Assembly: GCF_900104805.1 (NCBI RefSeq)
Contig: NZ_LT629751.1
Location: 1,035,001 to 1,099,000, forward strand
Length of the DNA: 64,000 bases
Origin: Pseudomonas oryzae
GTDB lineage: Bacteria; Pseudomonadota; Gammaproteobacteria; Pseudomonadales; Pseudomonadaceae
Direction of reading: 5' to 3'
Shown one piece after another: positions 1 to 8,407 of this stretch. Under the pieces are notes generated by a model. It worked only from the letters and a program-made list of their open reading frames with translations. It ran no database searches and was not told where the DNA came from. The translations under genes and the position numbers were made by a program. Within the stretch, counting starts at the first letter, position 1. The number at the start of each line of letters is the position of its first letter.

Positions 1-515
<515 letters not shown>

Positions 516-644
516 TATAACACCCAAACAATCTGATTGTTTGCGTGAGACAGGCCGAAAGCTTGCAGAACCGCAAGACAGATACCGAATACGACTATCA
601 CGTACCCGATTCGGGGTAGCGCCACGGCGATGCCCCAACCGAAT

Positions 645-764
645 TGCTTGACGACCATAGAGCGTTGGAACCACCTGATCCCATCCCGAACTCAGCAGTG
701 AAACGACGCATCGCCGATGGTAGTGTGGGGCTTCCCCATGTGAGAGTAGGTCATCGTCAAGCAC
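645..764 (+). rRNA. rrf: 5S ribosomal RNA
   Basis: This is a complete 120-nt 5S rRNA of Pseudomonas type. It begins TGCTTGACGA, ends with the pairing TCGTCAAGCA, and contains the conserved loop text CCGAACTCAG. It is the last gene of the ribosomal operon and is followed directly by an intrinsic terminator. Confidence 0.96.
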
Positions 765-774
765 CTATACAGAG

Positions 775-812
775 ACCCCGATCAGCTCATGCTGGTCGGG
801 GTTTCGTCTTTT
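775..812 (+). terminator. rRNA operon terminator
   Basis: A 12-bp stem (ACCCCGATCAGC paired with GCTGGTCGGGGT, one G-T pair) with a 4-nt loop is followed by a T-rich tail, 11 nt after the 5S gene. It closes the ribosomal operon before the minus-strand genes of the steroid locus. Confidence 0.9.
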
Positions 813-856
813 CAGGTCTGAAAAGCTCTGCCATGCGGGATGCAGCCACCAGCTCC

Positions 857-1303
857 TTACTTCCCCGAGACTGGCAATGCTCGCAGGTGTTGGCTCAGAT
901 CACCCACCAGATCCAGCCGATACTCCCGCGCCGTGAAGCACCACTCCCCATCGATACGCGCGAAGCAGTCGAGGTAGCGGCCGCTGGCGATGGCCTGCAG
1001 CGGCAGCTGCTCGGTAGCCTGGAGCACCGTGTAGCAGGAGCGGGCCTCGGCGGTGCCGGCCGCCTCGTCGATCTCGACGATGGGGTTGGAGATCAGGTGA
1101 CGGGTGCGCGGGGTGCCGCAGGGGTAGAGGACGATGATCCGCCGCCACAGGGCGAGCAGGCCGGCGTGGTCCAGGGTGCCGTTGCCGCCGGCTTCGATGC
1201 GCGCGTGGTGGAACAGTGCGGCGGCCTCCGCGAGCTGCCCTGCGTCGATGGCTTCGGCGTAGCGGTAGAGCAGGTTGTGGATGGCGCGGGTCGCGTCGTT
1301 CAT
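857..1303 (-). CDS. SnoaL-like / NTF2-fold protein (nuclear transport factor 2 family)
   Basis: A 148-residue protein with the typical start of SnoaL-like polyketide-cyclase/dehydratase-fold proteins (helical segment with LLYRYAEAIDAG, then a conserved core with SCYTVLQAT and RYLDCFARIDGEW). The family includes aromatic-ring dioxygenase small subunits, isomerases and dehydratases. ATG 1303 was chosen because it has AAGAGGA upstream. The longer frame reaching 1363 only translates the adjacent REP palindrome (peptide MANKFAPT). It lies downstream of the flavoenzyme gene on the same strand. A steroid isomerase or dehydratase role is plausible from context but not shown. Confidence 0.75.
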   Translation of the reverse strand: MNDATRAIHNLLYRYAEAIDAGQLAEAAALFHHARIEAGGNGTLDHAGLLALWRRIIVLYPCGTPRTRHLISNPIVEIDEAAGTAEARSCYTVLQATEQLPLQAIASGRYLDCFARIDGEWCFTAREYRLDLVGDLSQHLRALPVSGK

Positions 1304-1340
1304 GGGCAGTCCTCTTGGGCAGGGCAAGCGCTCCCGCTCC

Positions 1341-1397
1341 GTAGGGGCGAATTTATTCGCCAAAACACGCCGGCAAGGCGAATGAATTCGCCCCTAC
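1341..1397. repeat. REP-like inverted palindrome pair
   Basis: Left arm GTAGGGGCGAATTTATTCGC and right arm GGCGAATGAATTCGCC followed by CCTAC form a 57-bp inverted pair. This is the first of eleven related elements in the window, all between or at the ends of genes. It separates the SnoaL-like gene from the flavoenzyme gene upstream of it. Confidence 0.9.
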
Positions 1398-1452
1398 AGC
1401 CATGCATGCGATTGATGAGGCCGCTGCGGGAGGCCCCGCAGCGGCCGCAGGC

Positions 1453-3582
1453 TCACACCGCGCAGCCGGCGCGCAGGCCCGAGGCCATGGCGCCCTCGAT
1501 GTAGCCCAGCTCGTGGCAGTCGCCCAGGCGGGTGACGGCGAAGCCGCTGGCTTCCAGCGTGCGCGCCAGGCTGTCGTCCGGCTCGGCGCCGGTGGCCAGC
1601 ACCACCGAGTCGGCGGCGATTTCCGCGCTGGTGCCGTCGGCGTTGCGGTAGGCGACCTTACTGCGGCCGATGGACTGGACCTCGACGGCGGTGAGCAGCT
1701 GTGCCTGGTGCTCCTGCAGGCCGTGCAGCACCCGCCAGCGGCGCACGATGGCCAGCTCGCGGCCGAGGCTCGGGCCGCTCTCCAGCACGCACACCTCGCG
1801 GCCGCGCTCGATGAGGAACTCGGCCAGTTCGAGGCCGACCAGGCCGCCGCCGACGATCACCACGCGCTTGCCCAGCGGCATCCACACATGGGAGAGCTTC
1901 TGCATGGCGGAGGTCGAGTCGGTGACGCCGACCAGGCTGCCGGCCTTCATCATCGCCCGCTGGGTCAGCGACAGCTTGCGCTTGGCGATCTCCTCGGCGC
2001 GGTCGCCGGTGAGCAGGCGGCGCAGCTCGTCACCGCTCCACACGTGATCCTGCTCGGCGCCGGGAATGGCCGGCGCAGCGCGCCGTGCGCCGGTGGCGAC
2101 CAGCACCGTCTCCGCGCCCAGCTCGCGCAGCAGCTGCGGGGTGGCCTCACTGTTATAGCGCACCTCGATCGGCAGGTTGCGCACCTGCTCCACCAGATGG
2201 TCGAGCAGCCGGCCGTTCTCGGCGTAGGCGAGGGCGGCGAAGAACAGGGTGCCGCCCAGGCGGTCGCTGCGCTCCAGCAGGGTGACGCGGTGGCCGCGCA
2301 GTGCGGCGACGCGCGCCGCCTCCATGCCGGCCGGTCCGCCACCGACCACCACCACGTGGCGCAGCGTGGCGGCAGGGGTGATGACCAGCTCGGCCTCGTG
2401 GCCGGTGCGCGGGTTGACCGCGCACTTGACCCGCTGGTTGATGAAGATCTGGCTGACGCACACGTAGCAGTAGATGCACGGGCGGACGTCCTGCGGGCGG
2501 CCGGCGATCAGCTTGTTGGGCAGCTCGGGGTCGGCCAGCAGCTTGCGCGCCATGGCGACGAAGTCGTACTGGCCGCGGGCGATGCCCTGGTCGCCGACCT
2601 CGGGCTCGACGCGGCCGACGGCGATCACCGGGATGTCGACTTCCTTGCGGATCGCCGCGGCCCACTCCAGGAAGCCGCCCGGCTGCTGCACCAGCGGCGC
2701 CTCGGTGAAGGCCACGCCCTCGGTGACCGCGGCGTAGGCGGATACGCTGACCGCGTCGGCGCCGGCCGCCTCGGCCATCACCGCCACCGTCTTGGCGTCC
2801 TCCAGGCTGATGCCGCCGGGGGTGCGCAGCTCGTAGGCGTCCAGGCGCAGCCACACCGGGAAGTCCTTGCCCACCCGCGCGCGTACCGCGGCGAGCACCT
2901 CCATGAGCAGGCGCGCGCGGTTCTCCAGCGGGCCGCCGTACTCGTCGTCGCGCTTGTTGAAGTAGGCGGAGAGGAAGCCGGCGATGATGTAGTTGTGCGC
3001 GGCGTGGATCTCCACGCCATCGAAACCGGCACGCTGGGCGCGCTCGGCGGCGGCGGCGAACCACTCGACCATCTGCGCGATGTCGGCCCGGTCCATCACG
3101 CGGATCTGCGCGCCGCCCTCGCGGCGCTTGCTGGAGCTGACGAAGGTGCCCAGCTCCTCGCGGGTCAGCGCCGCCATCATGTTGGTGTTCAGCGCCGGCG
3201 GGATCGACGGCACCCAGATCGGCCGGCCCTCGGCCATGTCGCGCACGGCGACCTTGCCGGCGTGCTGCAGCTGCATGGCGATCTTCGCGCCGTGCTTGTG
3301 TACCCGGCTGGCCAGGGCGGACAGGCCGGGCAGGAACTCGTCGCTGGACACGCCGACCTGGTAGGGCTCGGCGGTGCCGTGCGGGTAGGCGATCGAGCAC
3401 ACGCCCATGATCAACAGGCCGGCGCCGCCAGCGGCGCGCGCCTCGTAGTAGGCCTGGATGCGCTCGCCGCAGTGGCCGTCGGCCTCGGCGAAGTTGGAGC
3501 CCATCGGCGCCATGACGATGCGGTTGCGCAGTTCGAGCTGGCCGATGCGCCCGGGGGCGAGCAGGTGGTTGAAGCTGGTCAT
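1453..3582 (-). CDS. OYE-family FMN/FAD/4Fe-4S oxidoreductase (2,4-dienoyl-CoA reductase / BaiH type)
   Basis: A 709-residue, two-part flavoprotein. The N-terminal TIM barrel of the Old Yellow Enzyme family (about 1-370) carries the HxxH pair in GVEIHAAHNY. A four-cysteine iron-sulfur motif CIYCYVC followed by KCAVNP has CxxCxxC-x11-C spacing, like trimethylamine dehydrogenase. The C-terminal FAD/NAD(P) half has two GxGxxG-type segments (VVVGGGPAGMEAAR and VIVGGGLVGLELAE). Homologues reduce or desaturate conjugated enones, including bile-acid enzymes BaiCD/BaiH and FadH, so action on a steroid enone is inferred. ATG 3582 has AGGGAAG upstream; the frame extending to 3624 lacks support. It is transcribed away from the hydrolase/MFS pair with a REP element between. 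Confidence 0.85.
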   Translation of the reverse strand: MTSFNHLLAPGRIGQLELRNRIVMAPMGSNFAEADGHCGERIQAYYEARAAGGAGLLIMGVCSIAYPHGTAEPYQVGVSSDEFLPGLSALASRVHKHGAKIAMQLQHAGKVAVRDMAEGRPIWVPSIPPALNTNMMAALTREELGTFVSSSKRREGGAQIRVMDRADIAQMVEWFAAAAERAQRAGFDGVEIHAAHNYIIAGFLSAYFNKRDDEYGGPLENRARLLMEVLAAVRARVGKDFPVWLRLDAYELRTPGGISLEDAKTVAVMAEAAGADAVSVSAYAAVTEGVAFTEAPLVQQPGGFLEWAAAIRKEVDIPVIAVGRVEPEVGDQGIARGQYDFVAMARKLLADPELPNKLIAGRPQDVRPCIYCYVCVSQIFINQRVKCAVNPRTGHEAELVITPAATLRHVVVVGGGPAGMEAARVAALRGHRVTLLERSDRLGGTLFFAALAYAENGRLLDHLVEQVRNLPIEVRYNSEATPQLLRELGAETVLVATGARRAAPAIPGAEQDHVWSGDELRRLLTGDRAEEIAKRKLSLTQRAMMKAGSLVGVTDSTSAMQKLSHVWMPLGKRVVIVGGGLVGLELAEFLIERGREVCVLESGPSLGRELAIVRRWRVLHGLQEHQAQLLTAVEVQSIGRSKVAYRNADGTSAEIAADSVVLATGAEPDDSLARTLEASGFAVTRLGDCHELGYIEGAMASGLRAGCAV

Positions 3583-3705
3583 GAAAGGATCTTCCCTTGC
3601 TGGCGGATTGCCGCAGCGCGGCAACCCGCTGATTGTTCGAGCTTCGCCGAGGAGTCAGGGTAATTGCACGAAGCCGAAAAGGCTCGACATGAGCTGACTG
3701 CCGCC

Positions 3706-3797
3706 TGCAGGAGCGGATTCATCCGACCGCCCCGAGGTGCGGCAGCTCGGTGGCTTGCCGCGCCATGGGCGCGGTTGGCGAATGAATTCGCCCCTAC
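3706..3797. repeat. Hybrid REP-like pair (diverged left arm)
   Basis: The right arm at 3777-3797 is the standard GGCGAATGAATTCGCC element. The left arm at about 3706-3731 is a diverged form (GCAGGAGCGGATTCATCCGA). The two face each other across about 45 bp and sit just after the hydrolase stop codon. This is the only pair in the window mixing the two arm types. Confidence 0.7.
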
Positions 3798-3801
3798 GGT
3801 T

Positions 3802-4638
3802 TCATGCACTTGCTTCGCCGAGGAAGTCCAGGCAGGTGCGGTTGAACAGCTCGGTGTGCTCGACCTGCACCCAGTGGCCGCAGCGGTTGAGCAGCAGGCA
3901 GCGCGCCTGCGGCGCCTTGTCCAGCAGCTTGAGCGCGCCGCCGACCGGGTTGAAGCGGTCGACCGTGCCCCAGAAGGCCAACACCGGGCAGGTCAGCTCG
4001 CCGAGGCGTTCGGTCATGTTGGCCACGCGCATGCCGGCGAACAGGCTGCGTGGCTGGGTGGCTGCCACTGCAGCGCGCTCGGCGAGCAGGGTGTCGTCGA
4101 GCAGCGCCGGGTCGAACAACTGCAGGGTCATCACCTGGCGCATCTCCTCGACGCCCATCGGCCCTCTGCCGTACACCTCGACCATGCGCTGGATGCCCTC
4201 CATCTGGAAGTAGGTCTCGCGCTCCTCGAGGCCGCCCGGGGCCATCAGGATCAGCTTCTCGACGGTCTGCGGATGGGCCAGCGCCTGGCCGAGGGCGATG
4301 GCGCCGCCCAGCGAGTTGCCGACCAGGGTGCAGCGCTGGATGCCGACGGTCGCGAGGAAGGCGTTCAGCGCGGCGACGAAGAAGTCCAGGCAGTACTCGA
4401 TGTCCTCGGGCTTGTCCGAGCGGCCGAAGCCGGGCAGGTCGAGGACGATGTTGCGGTAGCCGGCGGCGGCGAATACCGGGTAGTTGGACTTGAAGTTGCT
4501 GTAGCCGCTGGCCCCCGGGCCGCTGCCGTGCAGCCAGAGCACCACCGGGCCCTGGCCCTCGTCGAGGTAGTGCAGGCGCAGGCCGTCGGGCAGGCTGGCG
4601 AAGTGGCCGAGGGGCAGCGGAAGGTCTTGTGCGGACAT
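3802..4638 (-). CDS. alpha/beta hydrolase, meta-cleavage product C-C hydrolase (HsaD/TesD-like)
   Basis: A 278-residue alpha/beta hydrolase with oxyanion motif HGSGPG (37-42), nucleophile Ser109 in GNSLGG, Asp227 and His255 in GHWVQ. HGSGPG and the overall length are typical of hydrolases that split meta-ring-fission products (BphD, HsaD, TesD). With the HsaC-like dioxygenase at 26.9 kb, the likely reaction is cleavage of 4,9-DSHA into the C/D-ring acid and a hydroxyhexadienoate. Substrate assignment is inferred from context. ATG 4638 has GGAGATAA upstream. It follows the MFS gene by 14 nt and is probably co-transcribed with it. Confidence 0.85.
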   Translation of the reverse strand: MSAQDLPLPLGHFASLPDGLRLHYLDEGQGPVVLWLHGSGPGASGYSNFKSNYPVFAAAGYRNIVLDLPGFGRSDKPEDIEYCLDFFVAALNAFLATVGIQRCTLVGNSLGGAIALGQALAHPQTVEKLILMAPGGLEERETYFQMEGIQRMVEVYGRGPMGVEEMRQVMTLQLFDPALLDDTLLAERAAVAATQPRSLFAGMRVANMTERLGELTCPVLAFWGTVDRFNPVGGALKLLDKAPQARCLLLNRCGHWVQVEHTELFNRTCLDFLGEASA

Positions 4639-4652
4639 GCGTTATCTCCGGG

Positions 4653-5987
4653 TCAGGCGGTAGCGGTGGTCGCGCCGGGGGCGGCGCTGGAAGGCGAAGA
4701 CTGGCCGAGCAACTGGCGGCGATAGCGCGGCAGGGCCAGGGCGAGGAACAGCGCGGCCAGCAGCAGCAGGGACATCGAGGCGGCCAGCGAGTAGCGCAGC
4801 GCCTCGCTGCCGGCGATAGGCGTGAAGTAATCACTGAGCATGCCGGTGACCAGCGGGCCGAGGCCGACGCCGAGCAGGCTCATGCCCATCACGAAGATCG
4901 AGGTGGCCTGGGCCAGGCGGCTGGCCGGGAATAGGTGGCTGATCGCGCCCAGGCAGGGGGTCGCCCACCAGGTGCCGAAGAAACCGAACGGGATGTAGAG
5001 CAGGAAGGCCGTCGGCACGCCGATACCGAAGGCGGAGAAGGCGACGCCAGCCGGCCAGAGGAAGTAGGCGAGGCCGAAGGGAATGCTGATCAGGGTGCCG
5101 AGCAGGGGCACGCCGATCTGCCAGCCGCAATCGCGGCGCGCCATGCGATCGGTGACCCAACCGCAGGCCAGGGTGCCGAGGGCCGCGCAGCTGCCGCCGA
5201 CCACGCCGACCAGCAGGCCGGCCTCCTTGATCGACAGGCCGTGGGAGCGGATCAGGTAGCTCGGGCTCCAGGTGCCGATGGCGTAGCCGGCGACGGCGGC
5301 GGCCGAACCGGTCAGCACGATCCACATGAAGCCCGGGGTTTGCAGCAGCAGGCCGAGGGTCTGCAGCCAGCTCTCCTGGGCGCGGCCGGCGCCGGCCGGG
5401 GCGACCGTGTGCGGCGCGCGCACCGTGGCCCACAGCAGCAGGGCGAGCACGATGCCCGGGGCGCCGAGGACCAGGAACGCGGCGCGCCAGCCGTGGTGCT
5501 CGGCGATCCAGCCGCCCAGGCCCAGACCGAACACCGCGCCCAGACTGGAACCGAGCATCAGCACCGAGATCGCGCTGGAGCGGCGCTGCGGCGGGTAGAG
5601 GTCGGAGACCATCGCCACCGAGGGCGCGGTGCCGCCGGCCTCGCCGATGGCCACGCCGATGCGCGCCAGCACCAGGAACAGGAAGCTGCCGGCCAGGCCG
5701 CAGAGCATGGTCATCACGCTCCAGCCGATGCAGGCCATGACGATCACCGGCTTGCGGCCGATGCGGTCGGACAGCCGGCCGAGCGGGAAGCCGAACAGGG
5801 TGAAGAACAGCGCGAAGGTCAGCCCGGAGAGCAGGCCGATTTGGGTGTCGGAGATGGCGAACTCGGCCTTCACCGGCTCGATGAGGATCGCCATCAGCTG
5901 CCGGTCGATGTAGTTGAACACGTAGATGACGGTCAGCACCGCCAGGGCGTAGTGGCTACGCCAGGTGACACGCGCAGGTGAGTTCAC
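4653..5987 (-). CDS. MFS transporter (aromatic/organic acid type)
   Basis: A 444-residue major facilitator with about 12 hydrophobic segments and the loop 2-3 signature GRLSDRIGRKPV. It is inner-membrane located and probably imports a steroid acid or intermediate; the substrate is not readable from sequence. I chose GTG 5987 because AGAGGACC lies 9 nt upstream and translation then starts just before the first membrane segment. The upstream frame to 6146 crosses the operator region. It is the first gene of a minus-strand unit with the hydrolase, 69 nt from the operator dyad that it shares with the divergent SDR genes. Confidence 0.85.
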   Translation of the reverse strand: MNSPARVTWRSHYALAVLTVIYVFNYIDRQLMAILIEPVKAEFAISDTQIGLLSGLTFALFFTLFGFPLGRLSDRIGRKPVIVMACIGWSVMTMLCGLAGSFLFLVLARIGVAIGEAGGTAPSVAMVSDLYPPQRRSSAISVLMLGSSLGAVFGLGLGGWIAEHHGWRAAFLVLGAPGIVLALLLWATVRAPHTVAPAGAGRAQESWLQTLGLLLQTPGFMWIVLTGSAAAVAGYAIGTWSPSYLIRSHGLSIKEAGLLVGVVGGSCAALGTLACGWVTDRMARRDCGWQIGVPLLGTLISIPFGLAYFLWPAGVAFSAFGIGVPTAFLLYIPFGFFGTWWATPCLGAISHLFPASRLAQATSIFVMGMSLLGVGLGPLVTGMLSDYFTPIAGSEALRYSLAASMSLLLLAALFLALALPRYRRQLLGQSSPSSAAPGATTATA

Positions 5988-6052
5988 GGGCAGGTCCTCT
6001 TGTTGTTCTTCTGCAGAAGTTGAGCGAGAGGCTCCGCTTTGCCCCCCGTCAC

Positions 6053-6078
6053 GGGCATCGTCAAATCGGACGATGCCC
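6053..6078. promoter_or_regulatory. Operator dyad (perfect inverted repeat) in divergent promoter region
   Basis: GGGCATCGTC and GACGATGCCC are perfect 10-bp inverted arms around a 6-nt spacer. The core 6057-6074 (ATCGTC-N6-GACGAT) matches the consensus found before most transcription units here. It lies 69 nt from the MFS start (minus) and 92 nt from the SDR start (plus), so one site could serve both directions. On the plus strand AATCAT lies 21 nt downstream as a possible -10. Confidence 0.75.
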
Positions 6079-6166
6079 CCCCGCCGCCCGCCGCCAATCA
6101 TGAGTCCCGTGGTCGCTGCGGGACTTTCCCCGCCGCGATGGAACATTCGCTTGCGGGAGAACGCAC

Positions 6167-6904
6167 ATGAAGCTGGTGAACAAGGTGGCCTTCGTCACCG
6201 GAGCAGGACAGGGCATGGGGCGGGCGATGGTGCGCCGCTTCGCCGAGGAGGGCGCCGTGGTGGTGGCGGCGGACATCAACCTGGACGCCGCGCGCGCGAC
6301 CATCGAGGGCCTGGCCGGGGGCAGCGCCCTGGCGCTGGCCTGCAACGTCGCCGACAGCGCCTCGGTGGCCGCGGCCATGGCTGCCGTGGTCGAGCGCTTC
6401 GGCCGTCTCGACGTGCTGGTCAACAACGCCGGTGTCGGCTCGGTCGACGCCTTCCTCGACACCCCCGACGAGCACTGGCAGCGCGTCATCGGCGTCAACC
6501 TCACCGGCGTGTTCCTGTGCAGCCGCGAGGCCGCGCGCCTGATGCACCAGAGTGGCGAGGGCGGAGTGATCGTCAACCTGTCGAGCACCGCGGCCATCTC
6601 CGGCGAGGGGCCGAGCCACTACTGCGCTTCCAAGGCCGGCGTGATGGGCCTGACCCGCAGCCTGGCCCGCGAGCTGGCGCCCAGCCGGATCCGCGTCAAC
6701 ACCATAGTTCCCGGCCCGACCAACACCCCGATGATGGCCGGCATCCCCGACGACTGGATGCAGAGCATGGTCAAGGCCATCCCGCTCGGCCGCATGTGCG
6801 AGCCGGCCGAGATCGCCGCCGTGGCGGCCTTCCTGGCCAGCGACGACGCCAGCTTCATCACCGGCCAGAACATCGCCGTCAACGGCGGCATGGCCTTCAT
6901 CTGA
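6167..6904 (+). CDS. SDR-family oxidoreductase
   Basis: A 245-residue classical short-chain dehydrogenase. It has a TGAGQGMG cofactor motif near the N-terminus, NNAG, a serine-containing LSST segment, the YCASK active-site tetrad segment and a C-terminal FITGQNIAVNGG. D-I after the second strand (VVAADIN) suggests NAD preference. In this locus it probably oxidises or reduces a steroid hydroxyl or a beta-hydroxyacyl-CoA. It is first in a plus-strand unit with a second SDR 13 nt downstream, preceded by a 92-nt leader from the operator dyad. Confidence 0.85.
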   Translation: MKLVNKVAFVTGAGQGMGRAMVRRFAEEGAVVVAADINLDAARATIEGLAGGSALALACNVADSASVAAAMAAVVERFGRLDVLVNNAGVGSVDAFLDTPDEHWQRVIGVNLTGVFLCSREAARLMHQSGEGGVIVNLSSTAAISGEGPSHYCASKAGVMGLTRSLARELAPSRIRVNTIVPGPTNTPMMAGIPDDWMQSMVKAIPLGRMCEPAEIAAVAAFLASDDASFITGQNIAVNGGMAFI

Positions 6905-6917
6905 GGAGGGGAGAACG

Positions 6918-7691
6918 ATGACAGCACGTCTTGCAGGCAAGGTCGCCTTCATCACCGGCGGCAGCTCGGGGATCGGTGAGGCCACCGCCCACCGCTTCGC
7001 CGAGGAAGGCGCCACCGTGGTCATCTGCGGCCGCCGCGCCGAGCCGCTGGAAGCGGTGGTCGCCGCCATCCGCGACAAGGGCGGCAACGCCGAATGCGTG
7101 GTCGCCGACGTCAGCGACGAACAGGCCTTCGTCGCCGCCATCGAGGCGGCGGCGCAGCGCCACGGTCGCCTGGACATCATGGTCAACAACGCCATGGCCT
7201 ACAGCTGGGGCGCCATCACCGGCACCGACACTGCCACCTGGCACGGCAACTTCTCCACCACCGTGGACGGCACCTTCTGGGGCACCCGCACCGCGATGCG
7301 CCTGATGCAGCAGCAGGGCGGCGGTTCCATCGTCAACCTGGCGTCGATCTGCGGTCTGTTCGGCACCGCCTGGATGGCCGGCTATTCGGCGGCCAAGGCG
7401 GCGGTGATCAACTTCAGCCGCGCCGCCGCCTCCGAAGGCGCGGCGGCCAACATCCGCTGCAACGTGGTGATCCCCGGCGTGGTCGCCACCCCGGCCACCG
7501 CCGGCATGCTGGCCGACGACAAGGGCCGCGCCAACACCGAGAAGCTGATCCCGATGCGTCGGGTCGGCGAGCCGGTGGAGCTGGCCAACGCCATCCTGTT
7601 CCTCGCCTCCGACGAAGCCTCCTACGTCACCGGCGCCTGCCTGACCGTGGACGGCGGGCGCAGCTCGGACCTTTACACCGTACTCGAATAA
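6918..7691 (+). CDS. SDR-family oxidoreductase
   Basis: A 257-residue short-chain dehydrogenase with TGGSSGIG, a serine in LASICG, YSAAK and a C-terminal YVTGACLTVDGG. The usual NNAG is NNAM here, a mild deviation. CGRR after the second beta strand suggests NADP(H) binding. GAGGGGAGAACG precedes the ATG. It is the second gene of a tandem SDR pair. The substrate is unknown; it is a candidate hydroxysteroid dehydrogenase by context. Confidence 0.85.
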   Translation: MTARLAGKVAFITGGSSGIGEATAHRFAEEGATVVICGRRAEPLEAVVAAIRDKGGNAECVVADVSDEQAFVAAIEAAAQRHGRLDIMVNNAMAYSWGAITGTDTATWHGNFSTTVDGTFWGTRTAMRLMQQQGGGSIVNLASICGLFGTAWMAGYSAAKAAVINFSRAAASEGAAANIRCNVVIPGVVATPATAGMLADDKGRANTEKLIPMRRVGEPVELANAILFLASDEASYVTGACLTVDGGRSSDLYTVLE

Positions 7692-7764
7692 CGCCACGCG
7701 CCTACCACCCGCGCGCGGCGGCTGGCCCGCGCGGGGCCGAATCACCCGCAGCAAGGGCACCCCA

Positions 7765-8397
7765 ATGGACAACAACAACAGCCTCGCCGCGCGCCTGGAC
7801 CGCCTCGAATCCATCGAGGAAATCCGCCAGCTGGCCGGCAAGTATTCGCTGTCGCTGGACATGCGCGACCTCGACTCCCACGTCAACCTGTTCGCCCCGG
7901 ACATCCGCGTCGGCCGCGACAAGGTCGGCCGCGCCCACCTCAAGGCCTGGCTCGACGACACCCTGCGCAACCAGTTCGACGGCACCTCGCACCATCTCGG
8001 CCAGCACATCATCGAGTTCGTCGACGCCGACCACGCCACCGGCGTGGTGTACTCGAAGAACGAGCACGAGACCGGCGCCGAGTGGGTGATCATGCAGATG
8101 CTCTACTGGGACGACTACCAGCGCATCGACGGGCGCTGGTACTTCCGCCGCCGTCTGCCCTGCTACTGGTACGCCACCGACCTCAACAAGCCGCCGATCG
8201 GCCAGCGCAAGATGCGCTGGCCCGGCCGCGAGCCCTACCACGGCACCTTCCACGACCTGTTCCCCTCCTGGACCGAGTTCTGGGCCGCGCGCCCGTACAA
8301 GGAAACCCTGCCCGAGGTCGCCGAGCCGGCGCCGCTGGAAGGTTTCCTCGCCACCCTGCGCCGCGGTGCCGGCGCGCCGAAGATCCGCGTGCGCTGA
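7765..8397 (+). CDS. SnoaL-like / NTF2-fold protein, candidate steroid dehydratase or isomerase
   Basis: A 210-residue protein with an N-terminal SnoaL_4-like domain: an LESIEEIRQLAGKY helix, then MRDLDSHVNLFAPD and GTSHHLGQHIIEF. A tryptophan-rich C-terminal part follows (YWDDYQRIDGRWYFRRR). This fold includes bile-acid 7-alpha-dehydratase BaiE and the Hsh2 dehydratase of proteobacterial bile-acid degraders. Placement between two SDRs and an OYE makes dehydration of a hydroxysteroid a reasonable inference. The start ATG follows a run of AGCAAGG. It is separated from the SDR pair by 73 nt and from the OYE gene by 10 nt. Confidence 0.75.
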   Translation: MDNNNSLAARLDRLESIEEIRQLAGKYSLSLDMRDLDSHVNLFAPDIRVGRDKVGRAHLKAWLDDTLRNQFDGTSHHLGQHIIEFVDADHATGVVYSKNEHETGAEWVIMQMLYWDDYQRIDGRWYFRRRLPCYWYATDLNKPPIGQRKMRWPGREPYHGTFHDLFPSWTEFWAARPYKETLPEVAEPAPLEGFLATLRRGAGAPKIRVR

Positions 8398-8407
8398 GGA
8401 GATGGCC

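Noticed and set aside
516-644. A tRNA in the 23S-5S spacer
   Set aside because: No cloverleaf or conserved TTCGA-type arm could be drawn in these 129 bases.
1341-1397. Paired palindromes as a CRISPR array
   Set aside because: Elements occur singly across 54 kb, not as regular direct repeats with unique spacers, and no cas genes are present.
1402-3663. Long plus-strand open frame opposite the flavoenzyme gene
   Set aside because: It is the antisense shadow of a clear OYE/FAD protein; the high-GC third position leaves long open frames on the opposite strand, and its translation is low-complexity Ala/Gly/Arg/His.
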